Below, one piece after another: positions 11,690-24,660 of a DNA stretch of 64,000 nt; the first letter of the stretch is position 1, and each line of letters begins with the position of its first letter. The notes beneath the pieces are model-generated. The model saw nothing but the letters and a program-made list of their open reading frames with translations, was not told the origin of the DNA and made no database searches. Source of the DNA: Imbricaverruca yamaguchii (taxonomy: Eukaryota; Arthropoda; Thecostraca; Neoverrucidae); the NCBI GenBank assembly GCA_034440575.1, contig JAOTOL010000867.1, forward strand, positions 1-64,000, in the 5' to 3' direction. Made by a program: the position numbers and the translations under genes.

Positions 11690-13680
11690 GCTATCATGCG
11701 TGTCGGCAGCGGTGGGCCTTGGGTCGACAGGTAACCCGGTTCACATGCGCATGCAAGTCCTCCTGCAGAGTACTGGGAACCTGCCGTGCGTCCGTCGAGG
11801 TAGAGCCCATTGCAAAGTAATTTGTTGCAAGCCACGCCACTAGCGTGTGCATGGCACATTAAACCGTGAGTGGTAGATGTGGCTTACAGAGCAGCTTCAA
11901 AGTGAGGTAGGAGCGACTGACAGTGGGGACCACAATGGTAAGCAGGGGTGTTGTTTTATGTACTTTTGAGGTTGCAAGTGCCCTCTCAATGTTGGCTTTG
12001 CTCCTCTACAAATAATTTCAACTTTTAGCAGGGGACCCTAAGGAGTATGCCCTCCCAATCAACTTGCATTTCCTGCCTCTTGCCTTAGTGTAATTTTCTT
12101 TTCCAGTGAATTTCAGAAATCAACAACAGTGATGGCATTACATTTTGAACTGCAAGTGATGCATGTTGGTGGAGCAAGACATAAGTTGTATTCAGCATCA
12201 TGAACTAACTGATGCAGAAATAGCACGATTACCTGAATTGGAATATTTGGATAGAAAACGGTACCAAGAAGAATTTGGCATCTTCTACCCTTCCTATTTG
12301 AAGCTCAATTATGGACTCTCGTCTTGCAATATGGACATACAATTTATGTTCCTTTCTTAGGAACAAAATCAAAAGCTTGGCGAATGAGCATTCTATTGAA
12401 TTTTAACCAGTCTGCAGACCCAATGTCCTATTTAATGTCATAGTCTTATGTCCCATTTTGATGTTTTCGGTCGGTTTTATGGCACACTCCATCATAATAC
12501 ATTTTTGGAACACTGTAGCAATGTCTCAGCTGCCATGTGCCTCCACAATAAGCTATTTGGTTTTATTATGCTTTAAGGTACTTACTAGACAAGTGTTACA
12601 CATTTGTCTTCCATATGCAAAGAAAAGGGTTAGGCTTGGTTTGGATAGGTAGAGTAGTTAAGTATTTTATCGGACATTTCTGTTTTTTAAGCCTTGTTTT
12701 CGCACAAATATATGATTTAAAAAATCCAATACAGGTTTGGCTAGGTTGCGTTAGGTGAGATTTTTAAGCTGGAGAATGTTTGGAAAACAAAAGTTATTTA
12801 AAGTTGCTATATTTTCGCTTTTTTTACATGGGAGGTTTGGGTAGGCTAGGTTAGGTGATGTTGTTTTTTCCTTTTATGTTAATTTGTAAGCTACCGAAAG
12901 TCACTTTGTTGGTAATATTTTGCTTTCCAACTGAACAGTGAGTATTTGCAGAGGAGCATAAGTGGTCACGTCATGGTAAGCACATGCATAAACATTGCAC
13001 TGGAAAATAATTCCGAAAATTCAAAACTAACCTATAACACAAATTGCTAGTTTTGGGCTAATTCCTCATGTTTATAAACTAGGACCTTGGTAAGCTGACA
13101 AGTTAACCTTGGTTTTCCTACACAGTGCTTAATTATGTTCTAGTCAACTAACAATTAATTCTAGTTAACACTCCCTCCCCCAGCCGAACCAGCCCACATG
13201 CGGCTCCGTCAGTGCAGACCCAGATGCTTTTGGCTGCGCCGCGGGACAACAGCCGCCATCTTTGTGACGTCAGCGGATCCGAATGTGGGGACGGGCGCTC
13301 ACCAGCTTGCGGACCGTCCAGCGCCGGCTCCGAGGCGTGCAGCTCGGCCATCGGTCGCCGGGCCATGTCGGGCTAGTCACGATACCCAGCCAGGATCCAG
13401 ACTCCACGGTGCATGTGGCATCCTGTGTACTGCAGTGTCGATGTGGCGCGACGAATCACAAGAAGCAAAACTCGCCAGTTTAAGGCAAAAATGAAGAGTA
13501 TTGCTGGCCACATAGTCAGGTATTTATCATCCATATATATGTGCTATAACAAAGTACATGTATATTTATATATATGCATATATAACAGAGTGTTCAGTAT
13601 TATCAGCTCGCCACTTACAAAGAGCCACTGATCATTCCGCCCTGCCAGCTTTGGCGCGTCCGACTGCAGGCTATTGCAGT
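11690..13680. other. Mostly non-coding; one possible exon
   Basis: A good 3' splice-site-like tract (TTTTCTTTTCCAG) ends near 12106. It is followed by an open stretch (12163-12360, plus) containing ELTDAEIARLPELEYLDRKR, which I do not recognise. The stretch 12620-12870 has scattered GGTTAGG-like words (degenerate, not a telomere). 13150-13450 is GC-rich without a clear gene. Confidence 0.25.
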
Positions 13681-13699
13681 TTATTTTTCATTTTCGTGG

Positions 13700-13880
13700 G
13701 GTGACACCCGTCACTCTTTTCTCGGTTTCTTTCCAGTGGGGTGACATCCGTCGCCCCACCGGAAAGAAACCGTGGAAGGAAAGAAACCCACACGAGTTTT
13801 CATATTCGTCGTATCTTCCGTTCCCTGAGTTCCTGTGAGTACTTGTATTTATCTAAACATTAGGTGGGGTTTTCCCAGCG
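13700..13880 (+). other. Probable 5' UTR of element B
   Basis: The word GTGGGGTGACAxCCGTC occurs twice (13697-13712 and 13737-13752) around a GGTTTCTTTCC/GGAAAGAAACC inverted pair. This leads into the gag start at 13881 and suits a structured 5' leader of a non-LTR element. The 5' boundary is not defined. Confidence 0.4.
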
Positions 13881-15273
13881 ATGGGGAAAAAACTAAGAAG
13901 GACGCCGACCACTGCTCTCCAACGGACTACGACTATGATTTTCCGCCATTAACCACACCTGACGACCGTCGCACGAACACGGACTCGGCACCTAATGGAC
14001 CTCCGCTCGATACCGCCACTGATGACCCACGCCAGCCAATTTCCCTTGATGACGCAATGGAAGCCCTCTGTGCCTCACCCACCCCTGCTCGTCCCAAGAC
14101 CACGACCTCGTCTCGCAATCCGGACCATACAATCACTTTCCACACCGCTGACCCTCGCTTGAACCGGACCACGCCCTCTCCACATGAACCCATCCAATCC
14201 ACCGAACCCTACCTAGACAGTGCTGGCTCGTACGTAGTCGTTAAACCTGTTGAAGAATCCGTTTTCTTCCGCCGTATCAACGTTTTCTGGCCGACCAAAC
14301 AACTTTTCGCCATCTGCCCCTGCCAACGGAACCCTCGTCATAAAAACCCAAACCAGAGCCCAGACCAAAGCCCTCCTCCGCACCACCACATTTTGTGGTA
14401 AATCCGTCACTATTTCCCTCCATTCTAACCACAATACCACCAAGGGCGCCACCTTCGCGCCGGAGCTCCGCTTCATGTCTGAGGCAGATATTCAAGCGGA
14501 GCTCAGACCGGAGGGGCTGACCCATGTCCGCCGCATCACATCCTTCAAAGACGGCCAGAAACGTGATACGAGCCTCCTTGTCCTTACGTTCAATTCTACT
14601 ACTCTTCCCAAGACCATCCTCGCCGGATACCTACGATTCCAAGTCCGTGTATATATTCCCAATCCTCTCCGTTGTTTTAACTGCTAGCGCTTTGGCCATG
14701 GCAGCAAAACATGCTTCCAACCAGCCCGATGCTCCAAGTGGGGTGAACCACCCCATCCAGAATCCACGTGCTCCAAACCAACCCACTGCCTGAACTGCCG
14801 CACCTCCGATCACATGACCACATCACCCCTCTGCCCAGTCTGGCGTAAGGAGTAGGAAGTCTGCGGAGTAAAAGCTACAACCGGGGCATCCTATCCCCTA
14901 GGCTAGATGGTCTGTCGAGGCCACCTCACCGTCCACAAAATCGTACGCACAGGCCGTCGCCATTGCTCCCCCCACTCCCCGCGTGAAAACCACCTCTTGT
15001 TCGATACAAACCGACATCATTCCTGGCTTAGCTCCGCTTAAGAAACTCACACCACTGACCACAACGACACAAACAACCCAAGCTCCCAACACAAAGACCA
15101 CTTCAGCTTCGCACACACAAACAAATTCCTCAAGGAATGCCAGACCCCGCAGCCACTCGGCTGCGGGAAGAAATCCACGTTCCCCATCAGGCCGCCGATC
15201 GAGCCATGCACGTCCAGCGCCGGACAGCACCCACGTGACACGACCGACAGCCGGCGGGCATCCCCCGAGGCAG
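13881..15273 (+). pseudogene. Retrotransposon B ORF1 (gag-like), frameshifted
   Basis: Gag-like ORF1 of a second I/Jockey-type element. It starts at ATG 13881 (MGKK), slips in the A-run just after, runs as TKKDADHCSPTDYDYDFPPL, then shifts near 14250. The conserved block VYIPNPLRCFNC is followed by an in-frame TAG at 14685-14687 and RFGHGSKTC, so the first zinc knuckle is broken by the stop. The second knuckle has Trp for its second Cys (CSKW). The third (CLNC...HMTTSPLC) is followed by WRKE. A further shift restores STKSYAQAVA, a typical post-knuckle gag motif, and a Thr/Ser-rich tail to 15273. Not functional as it stands. Confidence 0.85.
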
Positions 15274-15440
15274 TAACCGGCCGCCGTGACCATGCCAAGG
15301 TCACCGGTCGGCAGGACGGATCGAGTGGGCTCGCCGCCGCCGCCGCCGCTGTCCGCACCCAACACACGTGCCCACCAGAATTACACTCCTGGCTCCGGCA
15401 AGCACCGAAAGGTGCTGACAAACATTGACACTTCTTTTCC

Positions 15441-15722
15441 CATGTCTACATTTTTACAATGGAATTGCCGTAGCTTGATATCAAAATGGGCCGAAATGTA
15501 TTCATTCTTCAGTATTCTCACACCTATTCTCATAGCACTACAAGAAACATGGTTTCTGCCTAATGATACATACAACTTTAGTCTTCCCAAATACTCGCTG
15601 TACCCTCACGACGAGGCCCGTGGACCTCATCGCAGTGGCGGTACAGCACTTTACATCAACAATGATTTTACGCAAACACAAATTACACTTGATTCACCTT
15701 TGCAAGCAGTAGCTTTTTTTCT
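15441..15722 (+). pseudogene. Retrotransposon B ORF2, 5' part of endonuclease
   Basis: Starts MSTFLQWNCRSLISKW, the usual N-terminus of an APE endonuclease. The QETWF motif and GGTALYINN follow. Coding ends at DSPLQAVA, where foreign sequence begins with a T-run at ~15713. The same domain resumes at ~20058 (LRLHGMNINVCSIYIP), so a single gene was split by the intervening insertion. Confidence 0.85.
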
Positions 15723-16128
15723 TTTCTTTTGTAATTCCCCTACCCATTAATAGGTAGGCAGGAGTGCCCTTCCATACCTGTGCGACCTAATTACGTTAAA
15801 TTCCAAGGGTGAGAGGTAGGTCGTGGTAAGCAAATCAAGGCAGGTCACACCACTCCCCGCTTCTGTTTCTTGCTGGACAGATCCCGCCACCAGATATTAG
15901 TAAAAGATGTTCCTGAAGCCCTCTCAGACAATTAGCAATGCTAGTAACGTCTTCGAAGGCTCCAGGAAAATAACTGATATAGGTGTTAATGGGGAAATAA
16001 TACAAAATCATAATCTTGCACATGCATTTCCTAAACTACTACTACACTAAGGAGAAAGGACGAACCAAGTATGAAGAAGAAGAAAGAAAAGAAAACAGGA
16101 TTCTTAAACGAAAATGTCCGAATGATTA

Positions 16129-17495
16129 CTAGATCACCATACATAGCACATTACCATTACCAACATTTATTGAAAAATTTTTTTTTCTGATGTATTGTCT
16201 GATGTGCTTCTTCAAGATGATTTTACTCCTAGGTACATCGTCAATCCTGTGGAAGTGAGAGGAGATTATTTTATTCCAGGCTTTTAGCGCAATAAAGGGT
16301 AATGAAAACATTATATAATTGATATCAGAAAAGGGTATTTGAAAGTGTTGTCTAACTCTGAGGCCACCTTGTTCATGCAGTTGAAACATAATAGAAAGAG
16401 GTGCTGGTAATGATTGATTTAGAAAACCTAGCATGATGTAAATACATTGCTCATGAACTATGTCCAGAAACTTTAGAACTCTATGTTTAATGAACAATTC
16501 ATTTGTATGGTATAAGTACGGTTTCTTATCAACAATCCTAATAACACGCTTCACCAACTTAATAATCTTCTCGAGCTTAGAGTGGTACGTACTTCCCCCA
16601 GACAACAGCACAGTAATTTAAATATGGCAATATTAAAGAATTATACAGAAGAAGCAATTCACAAGTTGATAAAAGTACCTAGACTTGCCTATAATTCCAA
16701 TATTCCTCCTAAGTTTTGAAGAGATGGTATTTATATGGCTTTTCCATGTCATGTCGTCATCAATAAATACACCTAAATATTTTATGCAGCTATGCCTTGT
16801 AATATTGGAAGTATTTATTTTGACATGAAGGTCATCACATGGTTTCCTGGAAAAAATTTGATATCCAGTCTTCTCACCATTAATTGATAATATGTTGGTA
16901 TGAAACCATGCAATTATTTTGGGTATTACTTCATTTACTTTACTTTGTAATTTAGAATGATCATTAGCTGTAATAGTTACGGTAGTGTCGTCTGCAAATA
17001 GGTAAAAGCTAGCCAAATTGGAAACATTGTAGAGATCGTTAATGTATAGAGTAAATAGCAGAGGTCCAAGAATCGAACCTTAAGGAACACCTTTTGTGAT
17101 ACGTAATGGTTGGGGGATGATGTCATGTATCTTGGTTCTTTGAGATCTATTTGATATGAGGTTAACAGTTTATATATATTTCCTCTAAAGCCAATAAAGT
17201 TTAAATTTTGTAACAAAATGCTGATGCTGACGGTGTCAAAAGTTTTTTTTTTTTTAAAAAAATCAAGATACAGAGTACAACCTAATTTATTATTTGCAAG
17301 GGATTTAGTTACTTCGTTATGCATCAGAGCATCAAAGCAAACAAAAGAGACTAAAGCATTGCTCTAAATCTTTCTTCAACCATGTCTCTGACACACAAAT
17401 AACTGACCAATCAACTTCAAAATTTGCTAGAAGATTAATAAGACCATCATATTTATTCTTGAGGGACCTTGCATTGAAATGAAGTACTTGAGAAC
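16129..17495 (-). pseudogene. LINE F (L2/CR1-group), internally deleted
   Basis: The minus strand reads LHFNARSLKNKYDGLINLL and SETWLKKD (start of an APE endonuclease, 17495-17350). It then jumps directly to RT sequence CTLYLDFFKKKKTFDTV (~17280), so most of the endonuclease and the RT fingers are deleted. The FADDT catalytic box is intact (~16990). GVFIDDDMTWKSHI (~16760) and a C-terminal domain (YHTNELFIKHRVLKFLDIVH, 16510) follow. Frameshifts occur, including in an A-run near 17245. The C-terminal motif order resembles L2 or RTE-X type LINEs; the exact clade is not resolved. Confidence 0.75.
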
Positions 17496-17759
17496 CCAAC
17501 ATTCAAGTTAAGTGGTTGAGGTAATGAATAATATTTACACTGTGACAGTATATGTTCATGAGGAGGGTATTTATTACTCAAATAATTATCTAGTAACTCC
17601 AATGTAGCCCCTTCAAGTTTAAGCCACTCATTTCTCACGGAAAGAGCCAACTGAAAATGGTGATTATTTCTGGAAATGGAAAACTTGGAATAATAATTGT
17701 GCATGAACAATGAACTGGAACACAAAAATGGACAATGAATGATCAGAAAGTAAAATGGG

Positions 17760-20040
17760 AAAAGGAAATTTAAAGGTAAAGGTCACACCATTAAGAAGCA
17801 TAGTTAGACAACCAAACCTAGATAGTTGTATGCCTAGATAAGATGATAGAGGAGCAAGGATTATATCGCAAGTGAAAAAGGACCATGTGTGGGAAGTTGT
17901 CCGGTAACTTCAGGAACACCAGTTGTCCACAACACCCCTCCCTCCCTAGGCAGCAATTTACAATTTAAGGACAATAACATCATCAGGCAGCACGCTCTTC
18001 ATATGTCAACATGATGGTAGATTAACACATGTTCAATGTTCAAAACAAAACAAAAAATATCAGATTGAATTGATTATAAACAATTCAGCAAACTAGTGCC
18101 TTCTGTTGTATTAACTTGCCAAGAACATCAACTCATGATGATCACATATTCAGAAAGAATAATCATTAACTAATTGCATTGCATGTTAACCAAAGTCTTG
18201 CAATATTGTTCGTGCAAGCTGTCATTTGACAATAAACATTTGCCTTGAGTTAATTTTATATGAAACTTTTGTCATGTTAAGGTTCCCATTACTAAAGTCT
18301 TCCTGTTGATCAAGGGACCAGGGAGCAGCATTGCCAAGATTTGTATGGCCAATCATCTTTCATAACATATGGTACAGATGGATAGTTGTGATATATGCAT
18401 GCTATTTCAGTCTCATACAATCCCAGCCTCAAGTTATTGCAAGTTTGACATGATATGATCAAATTCATAAAGTTGATAATTGCTTTGAAATTAAAAAGTG
18501 CTGAAGTATATAAGCTCCCAGTGTCCAGGTTAAAATATTAAAACTGGTGCTTTTCAGCAACCCACATACATGCATACACACATTCACTCGACTTGTACCG
18601 AAGTTGGTCCAATAGCACAATGGCAGACCAATCCGGTACCAGCCTGGGGGCTTGATGCAAGTGAAATGTTACATTGATCACCCAAAAGTATCAAGTCAAG
18701 CAAGCATTAAAAACGTGTACCAGTGAGGATGTAAAACATCACTGTTGGCATTTGGGTAGCAGTGTATGGCTGCATTCACACCAATTGAAGGTGGAGCATT
18801 CACGGCATGCTCCTCTGCCTTTCCAAAATGTCATGAAAGCATACTGACCAATACTCCAACCCTGAACAACCCACTCTACCTGACTCTGACACCAGGAAAG
18901 CTTAGTGTCAGCGCATTACATCTGATTAAAATTAGCTTTATCTGTAACATGTGCGCAAAAACTGTATAATCCTTGAACGGACATTTTGAATCAAGAGATT
19001 ATATATTCATTTATTGAATATTAGTTTTGATTTATGGTTAGTTTCATCTTGCATGAATAATTAGTATTGATTTTGTGCAGAAGGACAATAAGGCATGTCA
19101 TCTTATATTGTGCAAGTTCCTGGCATTCTATTTATTGTAGATTTAACACCATACTGAATTCTTCAAAAGTTCATACATAGTTGCCCCAGGGAGGAAGGGG
19201 AAGCTGCTGACATATGATGCCAATTGGTACTAGTCAGCTGTGTTATTGTATTGCTATAAGTGATAATTAGAAGCAACAGTTGATTGTACTAATGTAAATG
19301 CTATTTTTCAGTGTAACTGCTGCTTAGTTATCCGTTCAAATCATGTAGTAGATACCCTGATATAATTAATTTTTGTTTCTGTAGTTAGCTGTTCACCTAG
19401 GAAGGCCTACAATGAGCAGTTAGGTTGGTATCTGGGTAGTTAGGTAACCTGCATTACCCAGGGGGCAGGACTAGGATCTAATGATGGTAAGTTGGTATTG
19501 AGCCAGGTAATAGATAAATAGGTAAATACATACTAGATATTTGATGCAATGTTTACACAGTGCATATTGAGGTAAAAAATATGTGCATGCCCACATAGGT
19601 AAGTGTACCTACCAGGCACCTCCACCCAGGCATACCCATATGCATATATATGTGCTGAATCTGCACTCCACCACACATACACACATATACCTATATATAT
19701 ATATAAATATATACACATATATACACATACATATATAATAGAATACAGATTCAGGGATAAAATCCCCAATCCAATGTCCACGTCCAACCTGGTTACCTAA
19801 GATGTGAACCACTATACAGTTTGTCTAAATTTCAGTTTCTGCCTAATAGTAATTTTCAACATTGTTGTCCTCACTGCTACTTATTCTTATTTTTTGTTCC
19901 TGGATTTTCCTCTCTCGCTAGGAATTCTCCTGGAGGATTGATTTTCAGTTGAGGAAGGTGAGTTTGAGTCATCACTGATGTCAGTGGGATGACAAGAGAG
20001 AGCAGGGCTCTTATTTTTATTGGAAACTCCCTTTATATTT
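17760..20040. other. AT-rich sequence without recognised gene
   Basis: About 2.3 kb of AT-rich sequence with only short ORFs. A small TA/CA-rich patch lies at 19625-19740. No motif on either strand was recognised. It may be the 5' part of LINE F or a separate insertion. Confidence 0.35.
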
Positions 20041-20057
20041 TTTGCTTGTTTTTTGCT

Positions 20058-21540
20058 TGTACTTTACGTTTACATGGTATGAATATAAATGTATGCTCCA
20101 TTTATATTCCCCACACACAGACAATACAAGTATTTTGACACAATTAGAACACCTTATAACACATTTCAAGAACCCATTCATATTACTCAGAGACTTCAAT
20201 GCACATGGTCCAGCCTGGAATCAAGCACGTACACATGGAGACACCCTAGGCCACATCATTGAACACATTTTATACTGACATAATTTAGGACTACTTAACA
20301 CCGGAGAACTCACTTTTTCATCTTGGACATAATACACAAACAGCTATTGACTTATCAATATGCTCTCCGACATTGGCCAATGAGTTCGACTGGACCGTTG
20401 ACACTGACATTCATGATAGCGACCACTACCCCATGAAATTAACCGCCACATTTTTAACAGAAACCGATACCACGCCCAGTTTTATTACCGCGCTGGAAAA
20501 TTTCGAAGGTTGATTGAACAACATTTCAGGAACTTTCACATATTTAATACAACCCCAATATTTCTCCCGTCGAAAACATCAACCACATCACAAAAACACT
20601 TTTCGAAGCAGCTTCCATCACTATTCCACTCACAAACCCATTCCCAAAAAGAACACCAACACCTTGGTGGTACCCCAAAGTAGCACGAGCCATCGCAGTT
20701 AGAAAACGAGTATTTAGAAAACATCTTAGACATCCCGATTCGCACAATTTACTTCACCGAAACCAGGAACGAGCTCGAACCCGCCGCATCATTCGCGAGG
20801 CTAGGCGCCTTTCATGGACTTCATATTTGCAACAACTCACATCTGAAACGCCTCTAAGCAAAATTTGGCAGTTAATCCGACAGTTGTTTGGACGCACCCC
20901 ATTTAAATCACTCCCGGCCCTCAAGATTCAAGACACCACAATCACAGACGCACAAACAATAATAAACACATTAACAGACACCATGGCCCACAAAAGTTCT
21001 GATAACAATCACAGGCCGGAATGTTTACAAAATGCTCAACACGCTTTTCACACCGACTTGGCACAATTCAATTCGGACAACACTGAAGCATACAATACCC
21101 CTTTTCAACTTTCAGAACTAGACACTGCAATTTCTTCCGCCGGTAATGCTTCAGTATGGCCAGATATTTTACATTATTCCTTTTTCAGACCTTTATCCGA
21201 CGGCACGAAACATTCCAACTTACAAACATTGAATACATTATGGTCAGGTCATATATTTCCTGAATCTTCGAAGAAGGCCACCATCATTCCGATTCCAAAG
21301 CCTGCCAAAGATCATAGCAACCCCAACAATTTTCGACCCATCGCTCTCACCAGTTGCCTAGAGAAACTTTTGGAACGTATGATTACAAAAAGACTGACCT
21401 GGTATTTAGAAACACAATTTCTTTTATCTCCAATTCAATGCGGCATTCGTCATGGACACAGCGCAATAGATCATCTCATTCGATTGGAAACAGACATACG
21501 CCTTGGCTATAAGAAGCATCGAGATAATATAATAATATAA
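20058..21540 (+). pseudogene. Retrotransposon B ORF2 continued: endonuclease and partial RT, 3' truncated
   Basis: Continues the gene interrupted at 15.71 kb. INVCSIYIPHT is followed by a shift, then FKNPFILLRDFNAHGPAWNQ (the usual GDFNAH has become RDFNAH), and SDHYP near 20418. The linker and RT palm/fingers then follow with KKATIIPIPKP, NNFRPIALTSCLEKLLE and QCGIRHGHSAIDHL (~21440). Coding stops at RLGYKKHRDN just before RT motif A, at an A/T-rich junction (21530-21545). The catalytic RT core and RNase H are therefore missing. Several stops and shifts lie at 20277-20560. Confidence 0.8.
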
Positions 21541-21599
21541 TAATAACAGAGCCGGATAATAGAAGCAACAGCGTTTCTCCCATTTCCACCGTTTTCAAG

Positions 21600-22780
21600 C
21601 ATCAGACACAATCGTAAGGAACGCTGAAAATTTCCGCTTTTTATTTACACGGTTCCACCGACTGCACGTGCCACGTGCAGCAAATTTGTGTGCACTGCTG
21701 AGCTTTGCGATCGTGTTGGGTACATCGGGGTGTTTGTTTCATGACGATCCACCTAGTGGTTGTCGAGTTATGCCGTGGACAATGGAGCCGTCCGGCGTAA
21801 CGATATCAATGAAAATTCGACGTTAAACATGACAATTTCCCATGTTATTCCAATGAGAGCCGGTCGAATTGGCGTCAACCGCCTCTCCGGTCACTCAATC
21901 GCCCCTCGCGTGCTCCATACCGGTCCGATCGTAGGGAAACCATCATCACTGGGTAGGCATCACTGTGGGGTTTCACGTGATGTCATTCTTGGCCCGATGG
22001 ATGCCAGTTGAACGCCGACACGTGTCAAAATTTTGGGTCGAACATTTTCTGTCGGCACATTTCGATCCACGTGTTAAAGCAATGGACGTTTGTCCACGTT
22101 TAAAGCTCGTGCCACGTGGTTCCCACTGGCTCCACGGTGGCGAAACTGATAAAATATACTGCCTCCATCTGTTCTCTACTAATGACAGAAACCGCCACAG
22201 TCGTACCTGTCACTGTCTGGCCTGTACCCGTTTCAGAATGAATGTCTATCGTGCTCAAAATTCACGGCCCGAGCCTATTGGGGACATTATCACGTGCCAC
22301 GTGGCCCACGTGCGATCCACGTGTCTATGATTGCAGCACCACGTGTAGAGCCTGGTCGCCATTTGCCACTGCAATGTTCACATCATTGTCCAATTTGGTT
22401 TTCCCGCAGCAGCCCTTTGATTTTTTCACGGCCTGAGCGTAGGGGCGACATCTACACGTGTCACGCGGGGCACGTGGGCCCCACGAGTGTGATATTTTGT
22501 CTCCACGTAGAGGTCCTGCCGGCCGTTTGTTCTTGCAATTTGTGCATCATTACTTCATTTGGGTTGTCCGCTAGCGCCATTTTAAATACTCGCCCAGCCT
22601 GAGCCTATGGCGCACGTTTGCACGTGCCGCGTGGCACCTACGGCACGCACGTGTGCCATTTCAAGGTGAAAAGTTAGCTTGCCACCGAACTCAGACGTGT
22701 GCCAATTTTCACCCCTCTATCGACGACAGTTGCGCCACACGAGCAATTTCCGAGCGTGACGTCGTCGTCGTCGACGGAAC
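21600..22780. repeat. CACGTG-rich repeat block 1
   Basis: Fifteen exact CACGTG palindromes occur between 21664 and 22655, against roughly 0.25 expected by chance. Many sit in GCCACGTGG or CCACGTGT contexts and are often doubled (21664-21677, 22290-22323). The block is irregularly periodic and holds no convincing gene. CACGTG is the canonical E-box or G-box core, but here it appears to belong to a repeat. Confidence 0.7.
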
Positions 22781-22904
22781 GTCTTTTATAACATAGATAG
22801 ATATATAGATATATAGATAATATATGGATTTTATAGGGATAAACAACTATCATTCTTCATCATCAAGAAAGCGAACGTCAATATGACCTCAAATAGATTA
22901 ATCC

Positions 22905-23735
22905 GTCCCATCTCGGGGGTGGGGTGGGGGTCTTCAACCGCCCCCTCAGGTTTTTCGCGGATAGCGGACGAACGGCGCGAGGCAGCGCGCCCAAATTTGA
23001 CATACCTCTTCCCACATCAATTTGACATGCTGATTCAAAATTTTTAGGTCAGGTCATCTAGGGTCAACGAGTTAGTCAAGGTCAAGTTAGGTCACCTCCA
23101 AAAAAGTTCAACCAGTCGTCACGCGTTAACGGATACAGATATTTTAATGAAACATTCAGCGTTTGCTTATCTTTACGGATGCCACAAAACGTACGAGTGG
23201 ATTCTTTTCCTTTTTGACTACATATAACTTTTGCGTATTTGACAAATTGCAGTTCAAATGCAGGATTCTGGCTAAAGTATGCACTTTTTCATAGGGCAAG
23301 TTGCCTTCCAACAACGTTTCTCGGTCTGCTCTACCCATTGGAAAAGGAAAATTAAAGTAAAATTGAAAACTCAATATTTTTAACTTTGGAAAAAAAATAT
23401 TTTGGGGGCCCATAAATGTATAGCCCTGGTCGATTGCGCTATCCTTTTCTCATTCCAAAAAAAAAAGTTTGTTTTTTCATGTATCCCCAAAATGTACTCC
23501 CCAGAGTAAAAAACATAATGTAAGTCTTGAAAAGTCGTGAAAATATAGCCACCTGGTGACGTCACGTTTTTGGAGAAATTGATTTGGAGGGTGGATCCGG
23601 ACCCTATTCGTTGAGCGCTTTCCGATGGCGCCTCTTTCGTTTTCGTGCGACGCTTACTTTGGATTTTAGAGGGGTCTTCAACTGTCCCCCACCCCCCAGA
23701 CGGGGTGGGAGGATCTGACCGGAAAGACGGCGCAG
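22905..23735 (-). repeat. Family D interspersed repeat, copy 2
   Basis: Reverse orientation. Left edge GGGGGTCTTCAACCGCCCCC then TCAGGTTTTTCGCGGATAGCGG; right edge CCACCCCCCAGACGGGG then GGATCTGACCGGAAAGACGG. This is one of the two best-preserved copies and defines the family together with the copy at 63 kb. Non-coding. Confidence 0.85.
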
Positions 23736-24119
23736 GTTAAAAAGTTGCATCTAAGGTCTCCACATGTTATAATGTATGTCCGAATGCAGTCTGCTCCACT
23801 TTCTCAGTCTCTGTAATTCATATTGGTAGGACCGGAGCCATGATTTCCGACCTGGGAGTGTTTCTGTGTGTCTTGCCCAAAAAATATTAATAGTAATAAT
23901 ATATGAATTAGGTCAGACCGCACGGCCTCCGCCGTGCTGATCTGACCTATACTGCTCACTTAGCGAACTTTTGACACCCGCAGTCGAATCCTTTCTTCCT
24001 GCCCTGCATTTTGGAGAAGTTTGGCAGGAGCAAATCACCAAATGTTTGGGCTGAATCCAGATGCATCCCCCAGTCCAGGTGGTACGTCTACGGAAATTCA
24101 TCAGCCGCGATGAATTTCC

Positions 24120-24660
24120 CGAAGTAAGTCAGTCAGTGCGTCAGTCAGTCCGTTAGTCAGCCAGTCAGCCAGCCAGCCAGTCAGTCAGTCAGTCAGTCAA
24201 TCAGCCTGCCAGTCACTGAGTTAACCTAACAATCAGTCAGTAAGTCAGTCAATCCATCAGCCAGTTAGACCGACAGTTAGTCCGTCAGTCAGTCAATCAG
24301 TCAGTCTATCAGTCAATCAATCAGTCAGTCAATATATCAATCAATCAGTGAGCTAATCAGTCAGTCAATCAGTCAGTAAACCAGCCCGTCAATCAGCCAG
24401 TCAGTCAATCAATTAGTCCGTCAATCAGTCAATCAGTCAGTCCGCCATTCAATCAGTGTAAAAGTCAGTCAGTCGATCTGTCATTCCGTCGGTCAGTCAA
24501 TCAGTCGATCAGTCAGTGAAACCGTCAGTCAGTCAGTCAGTCAGTCAGTCCGTGATCCAGCGAGGGCGTCAGTCAGCCAGTCAATCCGTCAATGATTCAG
24601 TCAGTCAGTCAGTCAAACAGCCCTTCAGTGTGTCAGTCCTTGAGTCATTCAGTCAATGAG
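24120..24660. repeat. Degenerate (AGTC)n microsatellite
   Basis: More than 500 bases dominated by CAGTCAGT-type tetranucleotides with scattered substitutions (AATC, CCGT). This is simple sequence with no coding content. Confidence 0.95.

Larger units (their letters stand above)
15713..20057. mobile_element. 4.3-kb insertion inside element B
   Basis: This block interrupts the endonuclease domain of element B between QAVA and LRLHGMN. The left edge starts with a T-run (CTTTTTTTCTTTTCTTTT), as expected for the 3' poly(A) end of a LINE inserted in minus orientation; the right edge is also T-rich (20030-20057). The left 2 kb hold LINE F. The remainder to 20.05 kb has no recognisable coding sequence and may include a second insertion. 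A target-site duplication could not be read with certainty through the T-runs. Confidence 0.75.

Noticed and set aside
12620..12870. GGTTAGG-like words suggesting arthropod telomere repeat (TTAGG)n
   Set aside because: Only scattered, degenerate words within AT-rich sequence; no tandem TTAGG array.
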